A stretch of DNA of 64,000 nt from Actinomadura rubteroloni (GCF_002911665.1 NZ_MTBP01000002.1:1798001-1862000); one strand, 5' to 3'; counted from the first letter of the stretch, positions 51,579-60,127 are shown. Notes: generated by a model from the letters alone, not told the origin. Made by a program: numbers and translations.

Positions 51579-52250
51579 GTGATCGCGGCGTCCGTCACCA
51601 GCGCGGGCCTCGCGCTCGCCGCCGGCGTCGCGCTCGACCGCGTCGTGCTCGCGCCGCCGCCCAGCCCCACCCCCGTGGCCGCCGTCGCGCCCCGGCCGTC
51701 CAGGACGGCCGCCGCGCCCGACACGGCCCGGCCGGCGCCGTCGCGCACCGCGCGCCGCGACCTCGGCGAGAACGCTCCCCCGCTGAAGCGGCTGCGGCCG
51801 TCGGCGTCGGCCGCCCCGTCGCGCGCGGCCCGTCCGGACGGCGTCACGAGCCGTCCCGCCGCGCCCGACGCCCGGTCGGTGGAGGCGCTCGCCATCACGC
51901 TGACGAACCGGGAACGGGCCAAAGCGGGCTGCCGGGCGCTGCGGCCCGACCCGCACCTTCGGACGGCCGCCCGCGCGCATTCCGCCGAGATGGCCGCGAA
52001 GAACTACTTCGACCACGCGTCCCGCAACGGCGACTCGCCGTGGGACCGGATGCGCAAAGCCGGATACGGCGCGCCGGGCGCGGAGAACATCGCCCGCGGC
52101 TACGCCACCGCCGAGGCCGTCGTGCGGGGCTGGATGGGGAGCCCCGGACACCGCGCGAACATCGTCAACTGCGGGCTCCGCGCGATCGGGGTCGGGTTCG
52201 CGTCCGGGCCCGGCGGGCCGTGGTGGACGCAGGATTTCGGCTGGTCATGA
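51579..52250 (+). CDS. Secreted CAP (SCP/PR1-like) domain protein
   Basis: The protein has 223 residues from the GTG at 51579. A hydrophobic segment (SVTSAGLALAAGVAL) leads to a Pro/Ala/Arg-rich linker and then the CAP domain (about residues 95-223), with LTNRERAKAGCRALRPDPHL, ARAHSAEMAAKNYFDHASRN, GAENIARGYATAEAVVRGWM and SPGHRANIVNCGLRAIGVGF. The paired Cys may form a disulphide. The GTG has no proper ribosome-binding site. A CTG at 51552, in frame with GGGAG 6 bp upstream, would add 9 residues (LTSSRPRTG) with the positive charges a signal peptide needs. Its role outside the cell is unknown. Confidence 0.88.
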   Translation: MIAASVTSAGLALAAGVALDRVVLAPPPSPTPVAAVAPRPSRTAAAPDTARPAPSRTARRDLGENAPPLKRLRPSASAAPSRAARPDGVTSRPAAPDARSVEALAITLTNRERAKAGCRALRPDPHLRTAARAHSAEMAAKNYFDHASRNGDSPWDRMRKAGYGAPGAENIARGYATAEAVVRGWMGSPGHRANIVNCGLRAIGVGFASGPGGPWWTQDFGWS

Positions 52251-52306
52251 CCGGTGGGAAGGGTCATGTCCCCGTCGTTCGCACCCGGGTGACGGCGCAC
52301 GTCGAG

Positions 52307-52312
52307 TAGGGT
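52307..52312 (+). promoter_or_regulatory. -10 element TAGGGT, leaderless promoter
   Basis: TAGGGT is followed by 7 bp and the ATG of the membrane protein gene at 52320. Confidence 0.55.
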
Positions 52313-52319
52313 CACCGGC

Positions 52320-53453
52320 ATGGGTTACCCGGGTGATCACGGCGTTCCCGGCGGCCGGACGACGGACCGCGGAACGCCCGCGGGGGCGCACGAGTCCGGT
52401 CCGCACGGGCCGGAGCAGGCCCCCTTCTTCGGCGCCGGAGACGAGCAGTGGCGTCCGCCGCAGTCCCCCGCGCAGGGCGCGCCGTGGGACGGCGGCGGCA
52501 CGCCCCCGCTCGGCGCGCCGCCCGTCGCGGACGACCTCGGCACCCCCGTCGCGGGGCAGGCCACGCGGACGTTCGCGGCACCGTCCGGCGGGTTCGCCGG
52601 GGGTGCGCCGGAGGCCCCGCAGCAGCCGTCGTACGAGCAGCCGTACCAGCCTCAGCATTACGAGCAGGGCGCGTTCGGCCACCCGTCGGACGAGCCCGTC
52701 CGTCCCGCGCCGCCGAGCGGCGGGAAGGGCCGGACGCCGCTGGTCGTCGGCGCCTCGGCCGCCGCGTGCCTGGTGCTCGTCGGCGTCGGCTACTTCGGGT
52801 CGTCGCTGCTCAAGGACGACGACGCCAAGCCGTCCGTCGCGAAGACGCCGCAGGCCGCGCCGACCCGCCGGGTGAAGGTCACGCCGCCCGTCCCGCCGCT
52901 GGACCCGGTCAAGCTCCGCAGCCGCGCCACCGACCCCAAGCCGCTGACGCTCCGCGAGGTCTTCGCCAAGCGGACGTTCACCGCGGGCGGCCAGAAGTAC
53001 ACCCGTACGGCCTGGAACGCGGGCAAGTGCGCCACGTCCGTCGGCGGCCCCGCGTTCGCCGTCGCGCTCAAGAAGGCCGGCTGCTCGCAGGCGCTCCGCG
53101 CGACGTTCAGCCGCAAGGACGGCAAGCTCATCGGCACCGTCGGCATCTTCAACCTGCGCACCGAGAAGGCCGCCAAGTACGCCGAGCGGGCGTCCGCCGT
53201 GAAGGCCGCGCACCTGGTCGCGCTGCCCGGCGCGGGCCTGACCGCCAAGATCGGCAAGGGCGAGGCGCTCGGAAGCGCGCAGGTCAAGGGGCACTACCTG
53301 GTGCTGACCTGGGTGCAGCGGCCCGACGGGAAGAAAATCCCCACAACGTACAACAAAGTCGTCACGACGTTCGGCCAGCAGGTCATCAAGGGCAGTAACC
53401 TCAGCTTCGCCCTCGCCTACCGGGAGACCGAAGGCAGACCCTTCAGGAACTGA
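52320..53453 (+). CDS. Single-pass membrane protein, first of two tandem paralogues
   Basis: The protein has 377 residues. The cytoplasmic part (about 1-135) is rich in Pro, Gly and Gln. One transmembrane helix (TPLVVGASAAACLVLVGVGY) follows a basic turn. The outer domain (about 200-377) has LTLREVFAKRTFTAGGQKYTR, a Cys pair in GKCATS and AGCSQA, and QVKGHYLVLTWVQ. The same order (L-x3-VF, G-x2-Y-x-R, two Cys, R-x-TF, and a G-x-Y(L/V)(V/I) strand) recurs in the outer domain of the next gene. No recognised family. It may sense or bind a wall component. Leaderless promoter upstream. Confidence 0.75.
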   Translation: MGYPGDHGVPGGRTTDRGTPAGAHESGPHGPEQAPFFGAGDEQWRPPQSPAQGAPWDGGGTPPLGAPPVADDLGTPVAGQATRTFAAPSGGFAGGAPEAPQQPSYEQPYQPQHYEQGAFGHPSDEPVRPAPPSGGKGRTPLVVGASAAACLVLVGVGYFGSSLLKDDDAKPSVAKTPQAAPTRRVKVTPPVPPLDPVKLRSRATDPKPLTLREVFAKRTFTAGGQKYTRTAWNAGKCATSVGGPAFAVALKKAGCSQALRATFSRKDGKLIGTVGIFNLRTEKAAKYAERASAVKAAHLVALPGAGLTAKIGKGEALGSAQVKGHYLVLTWVQRPDGKKIPTTYNKVVTTFGQQVIKGSNLSFALAYRETEGRPFRN

Positions 53454-53477
53454 GCGTTATGAATACCCTTGCTGGCC

Positions 53478-55259
53478 ATGTCTGGATCTGACGACGGACG
53501 GAAGCCCGCCCGGCCCGACGGCCCGGCGAAGGAACCGGCGGACGGCGCCGGGCCGTCCGCGCCCCCGAGCTTCGGCGCGGCGGCCCCCGCCGACCCGGAC
53601 CGGAGCGCCCCGGCGTTCAAGCTCGACAAGCCCTGGTGGGCGTCCGACGACGCGACCGTCGACGACCCCGAACCGTCCGGCTTCCTCGCCCCGGCCACCG
53701 AACCGCCGAGCGACTCCGAGGACACCGAACCGCTCCCCGCGCAGGAACCCGCCGGACCGCCCCGCCCCACCGAAGCCACCGGCCCCCTGCGCCTGCCGGA
53801 CGTCTCCGAGCCGCCCGCTCAGCCGACCCCCGAGTCCGCCGGCCTGCTGAGCACACGAGAGCCCGCCGAGCCCGACACCGGCGAGCGTCCGGCCGGAGTC
53901 ACTGGTCCGCAGGTCGGCCAGCCTGAGCGCGACGCCGGCGAGCCGTCACGCCCGGCCGAGGGCACTGCCCCGTTCCCGCAAGACCAGGCCGCGGGCGAGG
54001 GCAGCGAGCCGCCGCGTCCGGCCGAGCGCACTGGCCCGTTCGCGCAGGACGAGGTTGCGGGCGAGGGCAGCCGGGCCGAGGGCACTGGCTCGTTCCCGCA
54101 GAACCAGGCCACGGGCGAGGGCAGCGAAGCGCCGCGCTGGACCGGGGTCACTGGCCCGTTCGCGCAGAACCAGGCTGCGGGCGAGAGCAGCGAGCCGTCA
54201 CGCCCGGCCGAGGGCACCAGCCCGCTTCCGCAGGGCCAGGCCGCCCGCGAGGGCGGCGAGGCGCCGCGTTCGGCCGAGGGCACTGGGCCGCTGAGTGCGC
54301 ACCGGTCTGTGCGCGAGACGGGTGAGCGTCCGTTCAATCGGGCGCCGCGCCCGGGTGAGGGCACTGGGCCGTTGCGTGCGGCGGAAGGGCCTACGCCGCC
54401 GGGTGGGACGCTGGCGGCGGCTGCGGCCAAGCCCGTCGTGCCGCCGCCCGGTGTGGATGTGCCAGTCGGGCATGGGGGGCTGCCGATTCCCGGGCTTCCG
54501 CCGGACGACGTGCCGCCCGTTCATCCCGCCGGGCCGATGGCGGACGGGCCGAAGGGCACCCGGCGCCGGGCCGCGCTGATCGGCGCGGGCGCGGTCGCGG
54601 CCGTGCTCGTCGTCGGCGCCGCCGGGTACGCGCTGGCCGGCGGGGACGACGCGAAGAAGCCGATGGCGGCGCCGACCCGTCCGGCCCCCGCCGCGTCGCG
54701 CACCCACCACGGCCAGCCGCCGCTGAACCCGACCGCGCCCGCCGCGCCGTCCCGGATCGACAACGAGCGCACCGACCCCGGCCCGCTCGCGCTCACCGCC
54801 GTGTTCCCCACGGCGGCCGTGACGCTCGGCGGACGCGGTTACGTCCGCGACCGCTCGTCCGTCAACCACGACTGCGCGCTGACGGCGCGCGGGGCGATGG
54901 CGACGGCGCTGGTCCGGGAGAAGTGCCGGACCGTCGTGCGGGTCACGTTCGTCGACCGGGCGAAGACGCTGGCGATCACGGCCGGTGTCGCCGTCCTGCC
55001 GTCCAAGGCCGCCGCGCTGCGCACCGGGCGGGCCGGCGACCCGAGCCGCTACGAGTGGTTCCGCGGCATGCAGGGCAAGCGGTCCGGGCAGATCGACCGG
55101 GCCGGGGGCTACGCCGCCGCGACGATCCGCGGCCGGTACGTCATCTACGCCTACGCGCAGTACCTGAAGGGACGTCCGGCGTCCGGCGGGCCGAACCTGA
55201 AGACCGTGGCGCGGCAGTTCATCGACTACGCCGTCCGGCCGGTCGTGGCCCGGGCGTAG
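53478..55259 (+). CDS. Single-pass membrane protein with 22-residue repeats, second paralogue
   Basis: The protein has 593 residues. The cytoplasmic part (1-360) is disordered and includes a Pro/Glu/Ser-rich repeat of about 22 residues, of the form GEGSEPPRPAERTGPFAQDE, present about seven times (residues 150-305). A transmembrane helix (AALIGAGAVAAVLVVGAAGY) lies near residue 363. The outer domain repeats that of the preceding gene: LALTAVFPTAAVTLGGRGYV, Cys in HDCALTA and EKCRTVV, RVTFVDRAKTLAITAG, then GRYVIYAYAQYLKG. The ATG at 53478 follows TACCCT by 8 bp, so it too seems leaderless. It converges on truA. Function unknown. Confidence 0.78.
   Translation: MSGSDDGRKPARPDGPAKEPADGAGPSAPPSFGAAAPADPDRSAPAFKLDKPWWASDDATVDDPEPSGFLAPATEPPSDSEDTEPLPAQEPAGPPRPTEATGPLRLPDVSEPPAQPTPESAGLLSTREPAEPDTGERPAGVTGPQVGQPERDAGEPSRPAEGTAPFPQDQAAGEGSEPPRPAERTGPFAQDEVAGEGSRAEGTGSFPQNQATGEGSEAPRWTGVTGPFAQNQAAGESSEPSRPAEGTSPLPQGQAAREGGEAPRSAEGTGPLSAHRSVRETGERPFNRAPRPGEGTGPLRAAEGPTPPGGTLAAAAAKPVVPPPGVDVPVGHGGLPIPGLPPDDVPPVHPAGPMADGPKGTRRRAALIGAGAVAAVLVVGAAGYALAGGDDAKKPMAAPTRPAPAASRTHHGQPPLNPTAPAAPSRIDNERTDPGPLALTAVFPTAAVTLGGRGYVRDRSSVNHDCALTARGAMATALVREKCRTVVRVTFVDRAKTLAITAGVAVLPSKAAALRTGRAGDPSRYEWFRGMQGKRSGQIDRAGGYAAATIRGRYVIYAYAQYLKGRPASGGPNLKTVARQFIDYAVRPVVARA
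53930..54390 (+). repeat. About seven 66-nt repeats inside the membrane protein gene
   Basis: Units of about 66 nt code for GEGSxxPRPAExTGPFxQxxA-type peptides. One copy has lost four codons (GEGSRAEGTGSFPQNQAT). Unit length in multiples of three keeps the frame, so the number of copies can vary. Confidence 0.85.
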
Positions 55260-55260
55260 C

Positions 55261-56100
55261 TCAGGCGTCGGCGGCGAGCGTCCGGACCCGGCGGGTCTGG
55301 CGTGCCCGCAGCGCGAGCCCGGCCGCGTCCGGGTAGCGGACCTCCTCCAGCGTGAGGCCGTGCGCGGGCGCGACGTTCACCGCCGAGTCCCGGACGCGCG
55401 CCGCGAGGACCCGCGCGGGCCAGTCGACGTCGCGGCGCCCGTCGCCGACCGTGAGCAGCGCGCCGACCAGCGCGCGGACCATCGAGTGGCAGAACGCGTC
55501 CGCCTCGACGGTCGCGACGGCGAAGCCCGAGGCGTCCCGCTCCCAGGCCAGGCGCAGCAGCTCCCGGATCGTCGTCGCGCCCTCGCGGCGGCGGCAGAAC
55601 GCGGCGAAGTCGTGCTCGCCCCGCAGCAGCGCCGCCGCCTCGTCCATGCGGACGATGTCCAGCGGACGCGGATGCCACAGGACGTCGTGGCGGCGCAGCG
55701 GGTCCACGCCCATCGGGTGGTCGCAGACGCGGTAGGCGTAGCGGCGCGACAGGGCGGAGAAGCGCGCGTCGAACCCGTCCGGCGCCGGGGCGATCCGCCA
55801 GATCCGCACGTCGGACGGCAGCAGGCCCGCGAGCCGGCGCGGCAGCGCGTCGCCGAGCCGCGCGTGGACGTCCGCGGGCAGCTCGACGTGCGCGACCTGT
55901 CCGCGCGCGTGGACGCCCGCGTCGGTGCGTCCCGCGACCGTCAGCGACGGCGGCGGGTCGAGGCGCAGGGCACGCCCCAGCGCCTCCTCGATGACGCCCT
56001 GGACCGTCCGCTGCGAAGGCTGACGCGCCCAGCCCGCGAACCCGGCCCCGTCGTAGCCGAGGTCGAGCCGGAGCCGCACCGAAGCCGTCCCGTCGTCCAT
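55261..56100 (-). CDS. truA: tRNA pseudouridine synthase A
   Basis: A 279-residue TruA makes pseudouridine at positions 38-40 of tRNA anticodon stems. The catalytic Asp is in VAGRTDAGVHARGQVAH; the start LRLDLGYDGAGFAGWARQP and the end MVRALVGALLTVGDGRR are typical. The ATG at 56100 is preceded by GGGAGCGGGA. It is the last gene of the alpha operon after rplQ. Confidence 0.96.
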   Translation of the reverse strand: MDDGTASVRLRLDLGYDGAGFAGWARQPSQRTVQGVIEEALGRALRLDPPPSLTVAGRTDAGVHARGQVAHVELPADVHARLGDALPRRLAGLLPSDVRIWRIAPAPDGFDARFSALSRRYAYRVCDHPMGVDPLRRHDVLWHPRPLDIVRMDEAAALLRGEHDFAAFCRRREGATTIRELLRLAWERDASGFAVATVEADAFCHSMVRALVGALLTVGDGRRDVDWPARVLAARVRDSAVNVAPAHGLTLEEVRYPDAAGLALRARQTRRVRTLAADA

Positions 56101-56116
56101 TCCCGCTCCCCGAACG

Positions 56117-56155
56117 GCCAGGCCCGCCGCCCCGGATCGGGACGGCGGGCCTGGC
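56117..56155 (-). terminator. Hairpin between rplQ and truA
   Basis: A 13-bp perfect stem (GCCAGGCCCGCCG and its complement) lies in the 68-bp gap. It may reduce read-through into truA. Confidence 0.7.
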
Positions 56156-56168
56156 GGTGTCACGTCGC

Positions 56169-56666
56169 TCAGCTCTGCTCGGCCTTCGGAGCCTCCTCCT
56201 CGGCGGCGGCCTCGGGGGCCTCCTCCTCGGCGGTGACCGTCGTGGTGTCCTCGACGGGCTCGGACTCGGCGGCGGGCTCGGCGGGCTTCGTCGCCGTGGC
56301 CGCGGCGAGCTGCTCCTGCACCAGTTCGATCACGGCCATCGGGGCGTTGTCGCCCTTGCGCGGCCCGATCTTGGTGATGCGGGTGTAGCCGCCCGGACGG
56401 TTCTCGAACCGCGGCGCGATCTCGGTGAACAGCTCGTGCACCACGCCCTTGTCGCGGATGACCTTGGCCACCTGGCGACGGTTGTGCAGGTCGCCCTTCT
56501 TGGCCTTGGTGATCAGCCGCTCGGCCAGCGGACGCACCCGGCGGGCCTTGGCCTCGGTCGTGGTGATCCGGCCGTGCTCGAACAGCGCCGTCGCCAGGTT
56601 GGCGAGGATGAGCCGCTGGTGCGCGGCGCCGCCGCCGAGGCGGGCGCCCTTGGTGGGCTGAGGCAT
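56169..56666 (-). CDS. rplQ: 50S ribosomal protein L17
   Basis: A 165-residue L17. The core MPQPTKGARLGGGAAHQRLI through RPGGYTRITKIGPRKGDNAP is standard. About 50 residues at the C-terminus are Glu/Ala/Pro-rich and acidic, an extension seen in actinobacteria. The ATG at 56666 fits the conserved start. Confidence 0.97.
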   Translation of the reverse strand: MPQPTKGARLGGGAAHQRLILANLATALFEHGRITTTEAKARRVRPLAERLITKAKKGDLHNRRQVAKVIRDKGVVHELFTEIAPRFENRPGGYTRITKIGPRKGDNAPMAVIELVQEQLAAATATKPAEPAAESEPVEDTTTVTAEEEAPEAAAEEEAPKAEQS

Positions 56667-56713
56667 GGTGTTTCCTTCCTGCACCGGCCGTGTCAGGTAC
56701 CGGTGTCAGCCGA

Positions 56714-56741
56714 ACCCCCGGGGCCGGACGGCCCCGGGGGT
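56714..56741 (-). terminator. Strong hairpin between rpoA and rplQ
   Basis: A 12-bp stem ACCCCCGGGGCC/GGCCCCGGGGGT with loop GGAC lies 9 bp beyond the rpoA stop. It is unusual to find such a strong hairpin inside this operon. Confidence 0.75.
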
Positions 56742-56749
56742 GTGCGTTC

Positions 56750-57763
56750 TCAGTACTGCTCGGTCTCCGCGTAGCCGCCGTCGTCGTCGCCGTAGGAGTC
56801 GGCGGCGGCGGACGGGTCGAACCCGGGCGGGGAGTCCTTGAGCGAGAGGCCCATGTCGTTGAGCTTCTGCTTGACCTCTTCGATCGACTTGGCGCCGAAA
56901 TTCCTTATATCGAGAAGGTCCTGCTCGCTCCGGGCCACCAGCTCGCCCACCGAGTGGATGCCCTCGCGCTTCAGGCAGTTGTAGGAGCGGACCGTGAGGT
57001 TCAGCTCCTCGATCGGCAGCGCCAGGTCGGCGGCGAGCGCGGCGTCCGTCGGCGACGGGCCCATGTCGATGCCCTCGGCCTCGACGTTCAGCTCGCGCGC
57101 GAGCCCGAACAGCTCGACCAGCGTCTTGCCCGCCGACGCGACGGCGTCGCGCGGGAGCAGGGACTGCTTGGTCTCGACGTCCAGGATCAGACGGTCGAAG
57201 TCGGTGCGCTGCTCGACACGGGTCGCCTCGACCTTGTAGACGACCTTGAGCACCGGCGAGTAGATGGAGTCGATCGGGATGCGGCCGATCTCCTGGCCGG
57301 GCTGCTTGTTCTGCACCGAGGAGACGTAGCCGCGACCGCGCTCGACGGTCAGCTCCATCTCCAGCTTCGCCTTGTTGTTCAGCGTGGCGATGTGCAGGTC
57401 GGGGTTGTGGACCTCGACGCCCGCGGGCGGCGCGATGTCGGCCGCGGTGACCTCACCGGGGCCCTGCTTGCGCAGGTACATGACGACCGGCTCGTCGTGC
57501 TCGGACGAGACGACCAGCTCCTTGAGGTTCAGGATGATGTCGGTGACATCCTCCTTGACCCCCGGGACGGTCGAGAACTCGTGCAGCACGCCCTCGATGC
57601 GGATGCTGGTGACCGCCGCGCCCGGGATGGACGACAGCAGCGTGCGCCGCAGCGAGTTGCCGATGGTGTAGCCGAAGCCCGGCTCCAGCGGCTCGATGGT
57701 GAACCGGGACCGGTACTCGTCCACCTGCTCTTCGGTGAGGGTGGGACGCTGTGCGATGAGCAT
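56750..57763 (-). CDS. rpoA: DNA-directed RNA polymerase subunit alpha
   Basis: A 337-residue alpha subunit. The N-terminal dimerisation domain has EPLEPGFGYTIGNSLRRTLL and VTSIRIEGVLHEF. The C-terminal domain (about 250-315) reads LNLTVRSYNCLKREGIHSVG and LDIRNFGAKSIEEVKQKL. An acidic Tyr-rich tail ends the protein. Confidence 0.98.
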   Translation of the reverse strand: MLIAQRPTLTEEQVDEYRSRFTIEPLEPGFGYTIGNSLRRTLLSSIPGAAVTSIRIEGVLHEFSTVPGVKEDVTDIILNLKELVVSSEHDEPVVMYLRKQGPGEVTAADIAPPAGVEVHNPDLHIATLNNKAKLEMELTVERGRGYVSSVQNKQPGQEIGRIPIDSIYSPVLKVVYKVEATRVEQRTDFDRLILDVETKQSLLPRDAVASAGKTLVELFGLARELNVEAEGIDMGPSPTDAALAADLALPIEELNLTVRSYNCLKREGIHSVGELVARSEQDLLDIRNFGAKSIEEVKQKLNDMGLSLKDSPPGFDPSAAADSYGDDDGGYAETEQY

Positions 57764-57870
57764 GAATGCTCCCTGTTCCCGCGGTGCCCGCTATTTGACG
57801 ACCGCGTTCGGTATTCGTACGTGCGTTCCCGCCGGGGCCGGCACGGAACCGGCCCCGGCGGGGGAAACCC

Positions 57871-58497
57871 CTACTTGGAGTACAGCTCGACGATCAGCTG
57901 CTCCTGGACGGGGGCGTCGATCTGCTGCCGGACGGGCAGCGAGTGGACGAGGATCCGCATGCGCTCGGCGTCCTGGCCCAGCCACGCCGGGACGGGACGC
58001 TCGCCCGCCTCGGCCTTGGCGACCTGGAACGGCGTGCTCTCCAGGGACTTGGCCTTGACGTCGATGATGTCGGCCTCGTTCACCAGGTAGGACGGGATGT
58101 CCACCTTCTTGCCGTTGACCCGGATGTGGCCGTGGCGGATGAGCTGCCGGGCCATGTCGCGGGACTTGGCGAACCCGCCGCGGTACACGACGTTGTCCAG
58201 CCGGCGCTCCAGCAGCGACAGCAGGTTCTCACCCGTCTTGCCGCCCTGGCGGTTCGCCTCGACGTAGTAGTTGCTGAACTGCCGCTCCAGAATGCCGTAG
58301 ATGCGCTTGGCCTTCTGCTTCTCGCGGAGCTGGAGCAGGTACTCGGTCTCCTTCGGGCGACCGCGGCCGTGCTCACCCGGCGGGTAGGGCCGGATCTCGA
58401 TGGGGCACTTCGGCCCCATGCACTTGCTGCCCTTGAGGAACAGCTTCATCTTCTCCCGACGGCACAGTTTGCAGTCGGCACCGGTGTAACGAGCCAT
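57871..58497 (-). CDS. rpsD: 30S ribosomal protein S4
   Basis: A 208-residue S4 of the zinc-binding type, with C-x2-C in ADCKLCRRE (Cys9, Cys12) and two more cysteines in KCMGPKC (Cys26, Cys31). The S4 RNA-binding domain includes RLDNVVYRGGFAKSRDMARQ. Many actinobacteria carry an alternative zinc-free S4 as well; it is not in this window. Confidence 0.97.
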   Translation of the reverse strand: MARYTGADCKLCRREKMKLFLKGSKCMGPKCPIEIRPYPPGEHGRGRPKETEYLLQLREKQKAKRIYGILERQFSNYYVEANRQGGKTGENLLSLLERRLDNVVYRGGFAKSRDMARQLIRHGHIRVNGKKVDIPSYLVNEADIIDVKAKSLESTPFQVAKAEAGERPVPAWLGQDAERMRILVHSLPVRQQIDAPVQEQLIVELYSK

Positions 58498-58519
58498 GAT
58501 TCCTAGATCTCCCCTGGCC

Positions 58520-58921
58520 TCAGACGCGCCGGCGCTTGGGCGGGCGGCAGCCGTTGTGCGGGACGGGCGTGACGTCCTGGATCGAGCCCACCTCGAGGCC
58601 GGTCGCCGACAGCGACCGGATGGCGGTCTCGCGGCCCGAGCCCGGGCCCTTGACGAAGACGTCGACCTTGCGCATGCCGTGCTCCATCGCGCGCCGGGCG
58701 GCGGCCTCGGCGGCCTGCTGGGCGGCGAACGGCGTGGACTTGCGCGAGCCCTTGAACCCGACGTGGCCGGAGGAGGCCCAGGAGATCACGTTCCCGTTGG
58801 GGTCGGTGATCGAGACGATCGTGTTGTTGAACGTGCTCTTGATGTGGGCGTGCCCGTGAGCGACGTTCTTCTTCTCCTTGCGGCGCACCTTCTTGGCGCC
58901 GACACGGCTCTTGGGAGGCAT
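58520..58921 (-). CDS. rpsK: 30S ribosomal protein S11
   Basis: A 133-residue S11 with KSTFNNTIVSITDPNGNVIS and the conserved end VTPVPHNGCRPPKRRRV. It lies between rpsM and rpsD. Confidence 0.98.
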   Translation of the reverse strand: MPPKSRVGAKKVRRKEKKNVAHGHAHIKSTFNNTIVSITDPNGNVISWASSGHVGFKGSRKSTPFAAQQAAEAAARRAMEHGMRKVDVFVKGPGSGRETAIRSLSATGLEVGSIQDVTPVPHNGCRPPKRRRV

Positions 58922-58977
58922 CTGCTCTCTCTACGGTTGAGGTCGTCGATCCGGCGGACCCGAATCGGTCCGGCGGA

Positions 58978-59358
58978 CTACTTCTTGCCGGCCTTCTTCT
59001 TCCCGGCCACGGTCTTCTTCTTGCCCTTGCGGGTGCGCGCGTTGGTCTGGGTGCGCTGGCCGTGGACGGGCAGGCCGCGACGGTGCCGGATGCCCTGGTA
59101 GCAGCCGATCTCGATCTTGCGGCGGATGTCGGCCTGGACCTCGCGGCGCAGGTCGCCCTCGGTCTTGTAGTTGGCCTCGATCCAGTCGCGGAGCTTCACC
59201 AGGTCGTCGTCGGTGAGCTGGTGGACCCGCAGGTCGCCGCTGACTCCGGTGCCCGCGAGCGTCTCGTGCGCCCGCGTGCGGCCGATGCCGAAGATGTAGG
59301 TGAGAGCGATCTCCAGCCGCTTTTCGCGCGGGAGATCGACGCCGAGGAGGCGTGCCAT
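58978..59358 (-). CDS. rpsM: 30S ribosomal protein S13
   Basis: A 126-residue S13 with MARLLGVDLPREKRLEIALT and YQGIRHRRGLPVHGQRTQTN, ending in a Lys-rich tail. It follows rpmJ after a 185-bp gap. Confidence 0.98.
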   Translation of the reverse strand: MARLLGVDLPREKRLEIALTYIFGIGRTRAHETLAGTGVSGDLRVHQLTDDDLVKLRDWIEANYKTEGDLRREVQADIRRKIEIGCYQGIRHRRGLPVHGQRTQTNARTRKGKKKTVAGKKKAGKK

Positions 59359-59470
59359 CGTGGGCAGTTCCCTTCATTTGCGGAGGTATAGGCACATCGC
59401 GTCCGCACACACCCTGCCCGGGTGGCGGCCCCGGCCTCCGTCGCCGAGGGTGGTCCCTTCACACGACCGT

Positions 59471-59500
59471 GCCGTACGACCTCTGCACGGGCCGTACGGC
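59471..59500. other. Inverted repeat between rpmJ and rpsM
   Basis: GCCGTACG (59471-59478) and CGTACGGC (59493-59500) form an 8-bp perfect dyad in the 185-bp rpmJ-rpsM gap. It could form an RNA hairpin upstream of rpsM. Its role is not known. Confidence 0.5.
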
Positions 59501-59543
59501 GGACGGGTGAAGGCTGCGATGCGTGGTACGTGCGCCGGAGCGC

Positions 59544-59657
59544 TCAGCCCTGGCGCTGCTTGTGGCGCGGGTCGGTGCAGATGACCATGACCCGCCCGTG
59601 GCGCCGGATGATCCGGCAGTTCTTGCAGATCTTCTTGACGCTCGGCTTGACCTTCAC
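59544..59657 (-). CDS. rpmJ: 50S ribosomal protein L36
   Basis: A 37-residue L36: MKVKPSVKKICKNCRIIRRH, then GRVMVICTDPRHKQRQG. The zinc ribbon ligands are Cys11, Cys14, Cys27 and His33, so this is the zinc-binding form. The start is GTG. It lies between infA and rpsM, as usual. Confidence 0.97.
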   Translation of the reverse strand: MKVKPSVKKICKNCRIIRRHGRVMVICTDPRHKQRQG

Positions 59658-59724
59658 TGGGTCTCCTCGGAAGTCAGGGTCACCCCCGCGCCGCCACGCG
59701 CGGGGAAGGCAACCCCAGTGGGTT

Positions 59725-59946
59725 CTACTTGTAGCGGTAGACGATGCGACCGCGCGTGAGGTCGTAGGGGCTCAACTCCACGACGACGCGGTCGTCCGGC
59801 AGGATCCGGATGTAGTGCATCCGCATCTTGCCGCTGATGTGGGCGAGTACCTTGTGCCCGTTGTCGAGTTCGACCCGGAACATGGCGTTCGGGAGGGACT
59901 CGATGACACTGCCCTCGATCTCGATGGCGCCTTCTTTTTTGGCCAT
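59725..59946 (-). CDS. infA: Translation initiation factor IF-1
   Basis: A 73-residue OB-fold protein (MAKKEGAIEIEGSVIESLPN, then DNGHKVLAHISGKMRMHYIR) that binds the 30S A site during initiation. It is the first gene of the alpha operon in this window. Confidence 0.98.
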   Translation of the reverse strand: MAKKEGAIEIEGSVIESLPNAMFRVELDNGHKVLAHISGKMRMHYIRILPDDRVVVELSPYDLTRGRIVYRYK

Positions 59947-60098
59947 GTCCTCCGCGCTTCGCTGATCGGCTCTTGGGACGCCGGTCCGACCGCCCGCGAC
60001 GGGACCCGAACGGGCTTCCATCGAGGGACCGGCCGCGACCTGAGGCGCGCCGAAGGCGCGGAAACGAAGGCAGGCGGCCGAAAACGAACCGGCACAGG

Positions 60099-60127
60099 AG
60101 TGTACGTCACCGGGCCACCGAATGCGA
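60099..60127 (-). promoter_or_regulatory. Possible infA promoter
   Basis: On the minus strand TACACT (60104-60099) with TTCGCA 18 bp upstream is a fair -10/-35 pair, about 150 bp before infA. Other pairs are possible in this interval. Confidence 0.4.
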
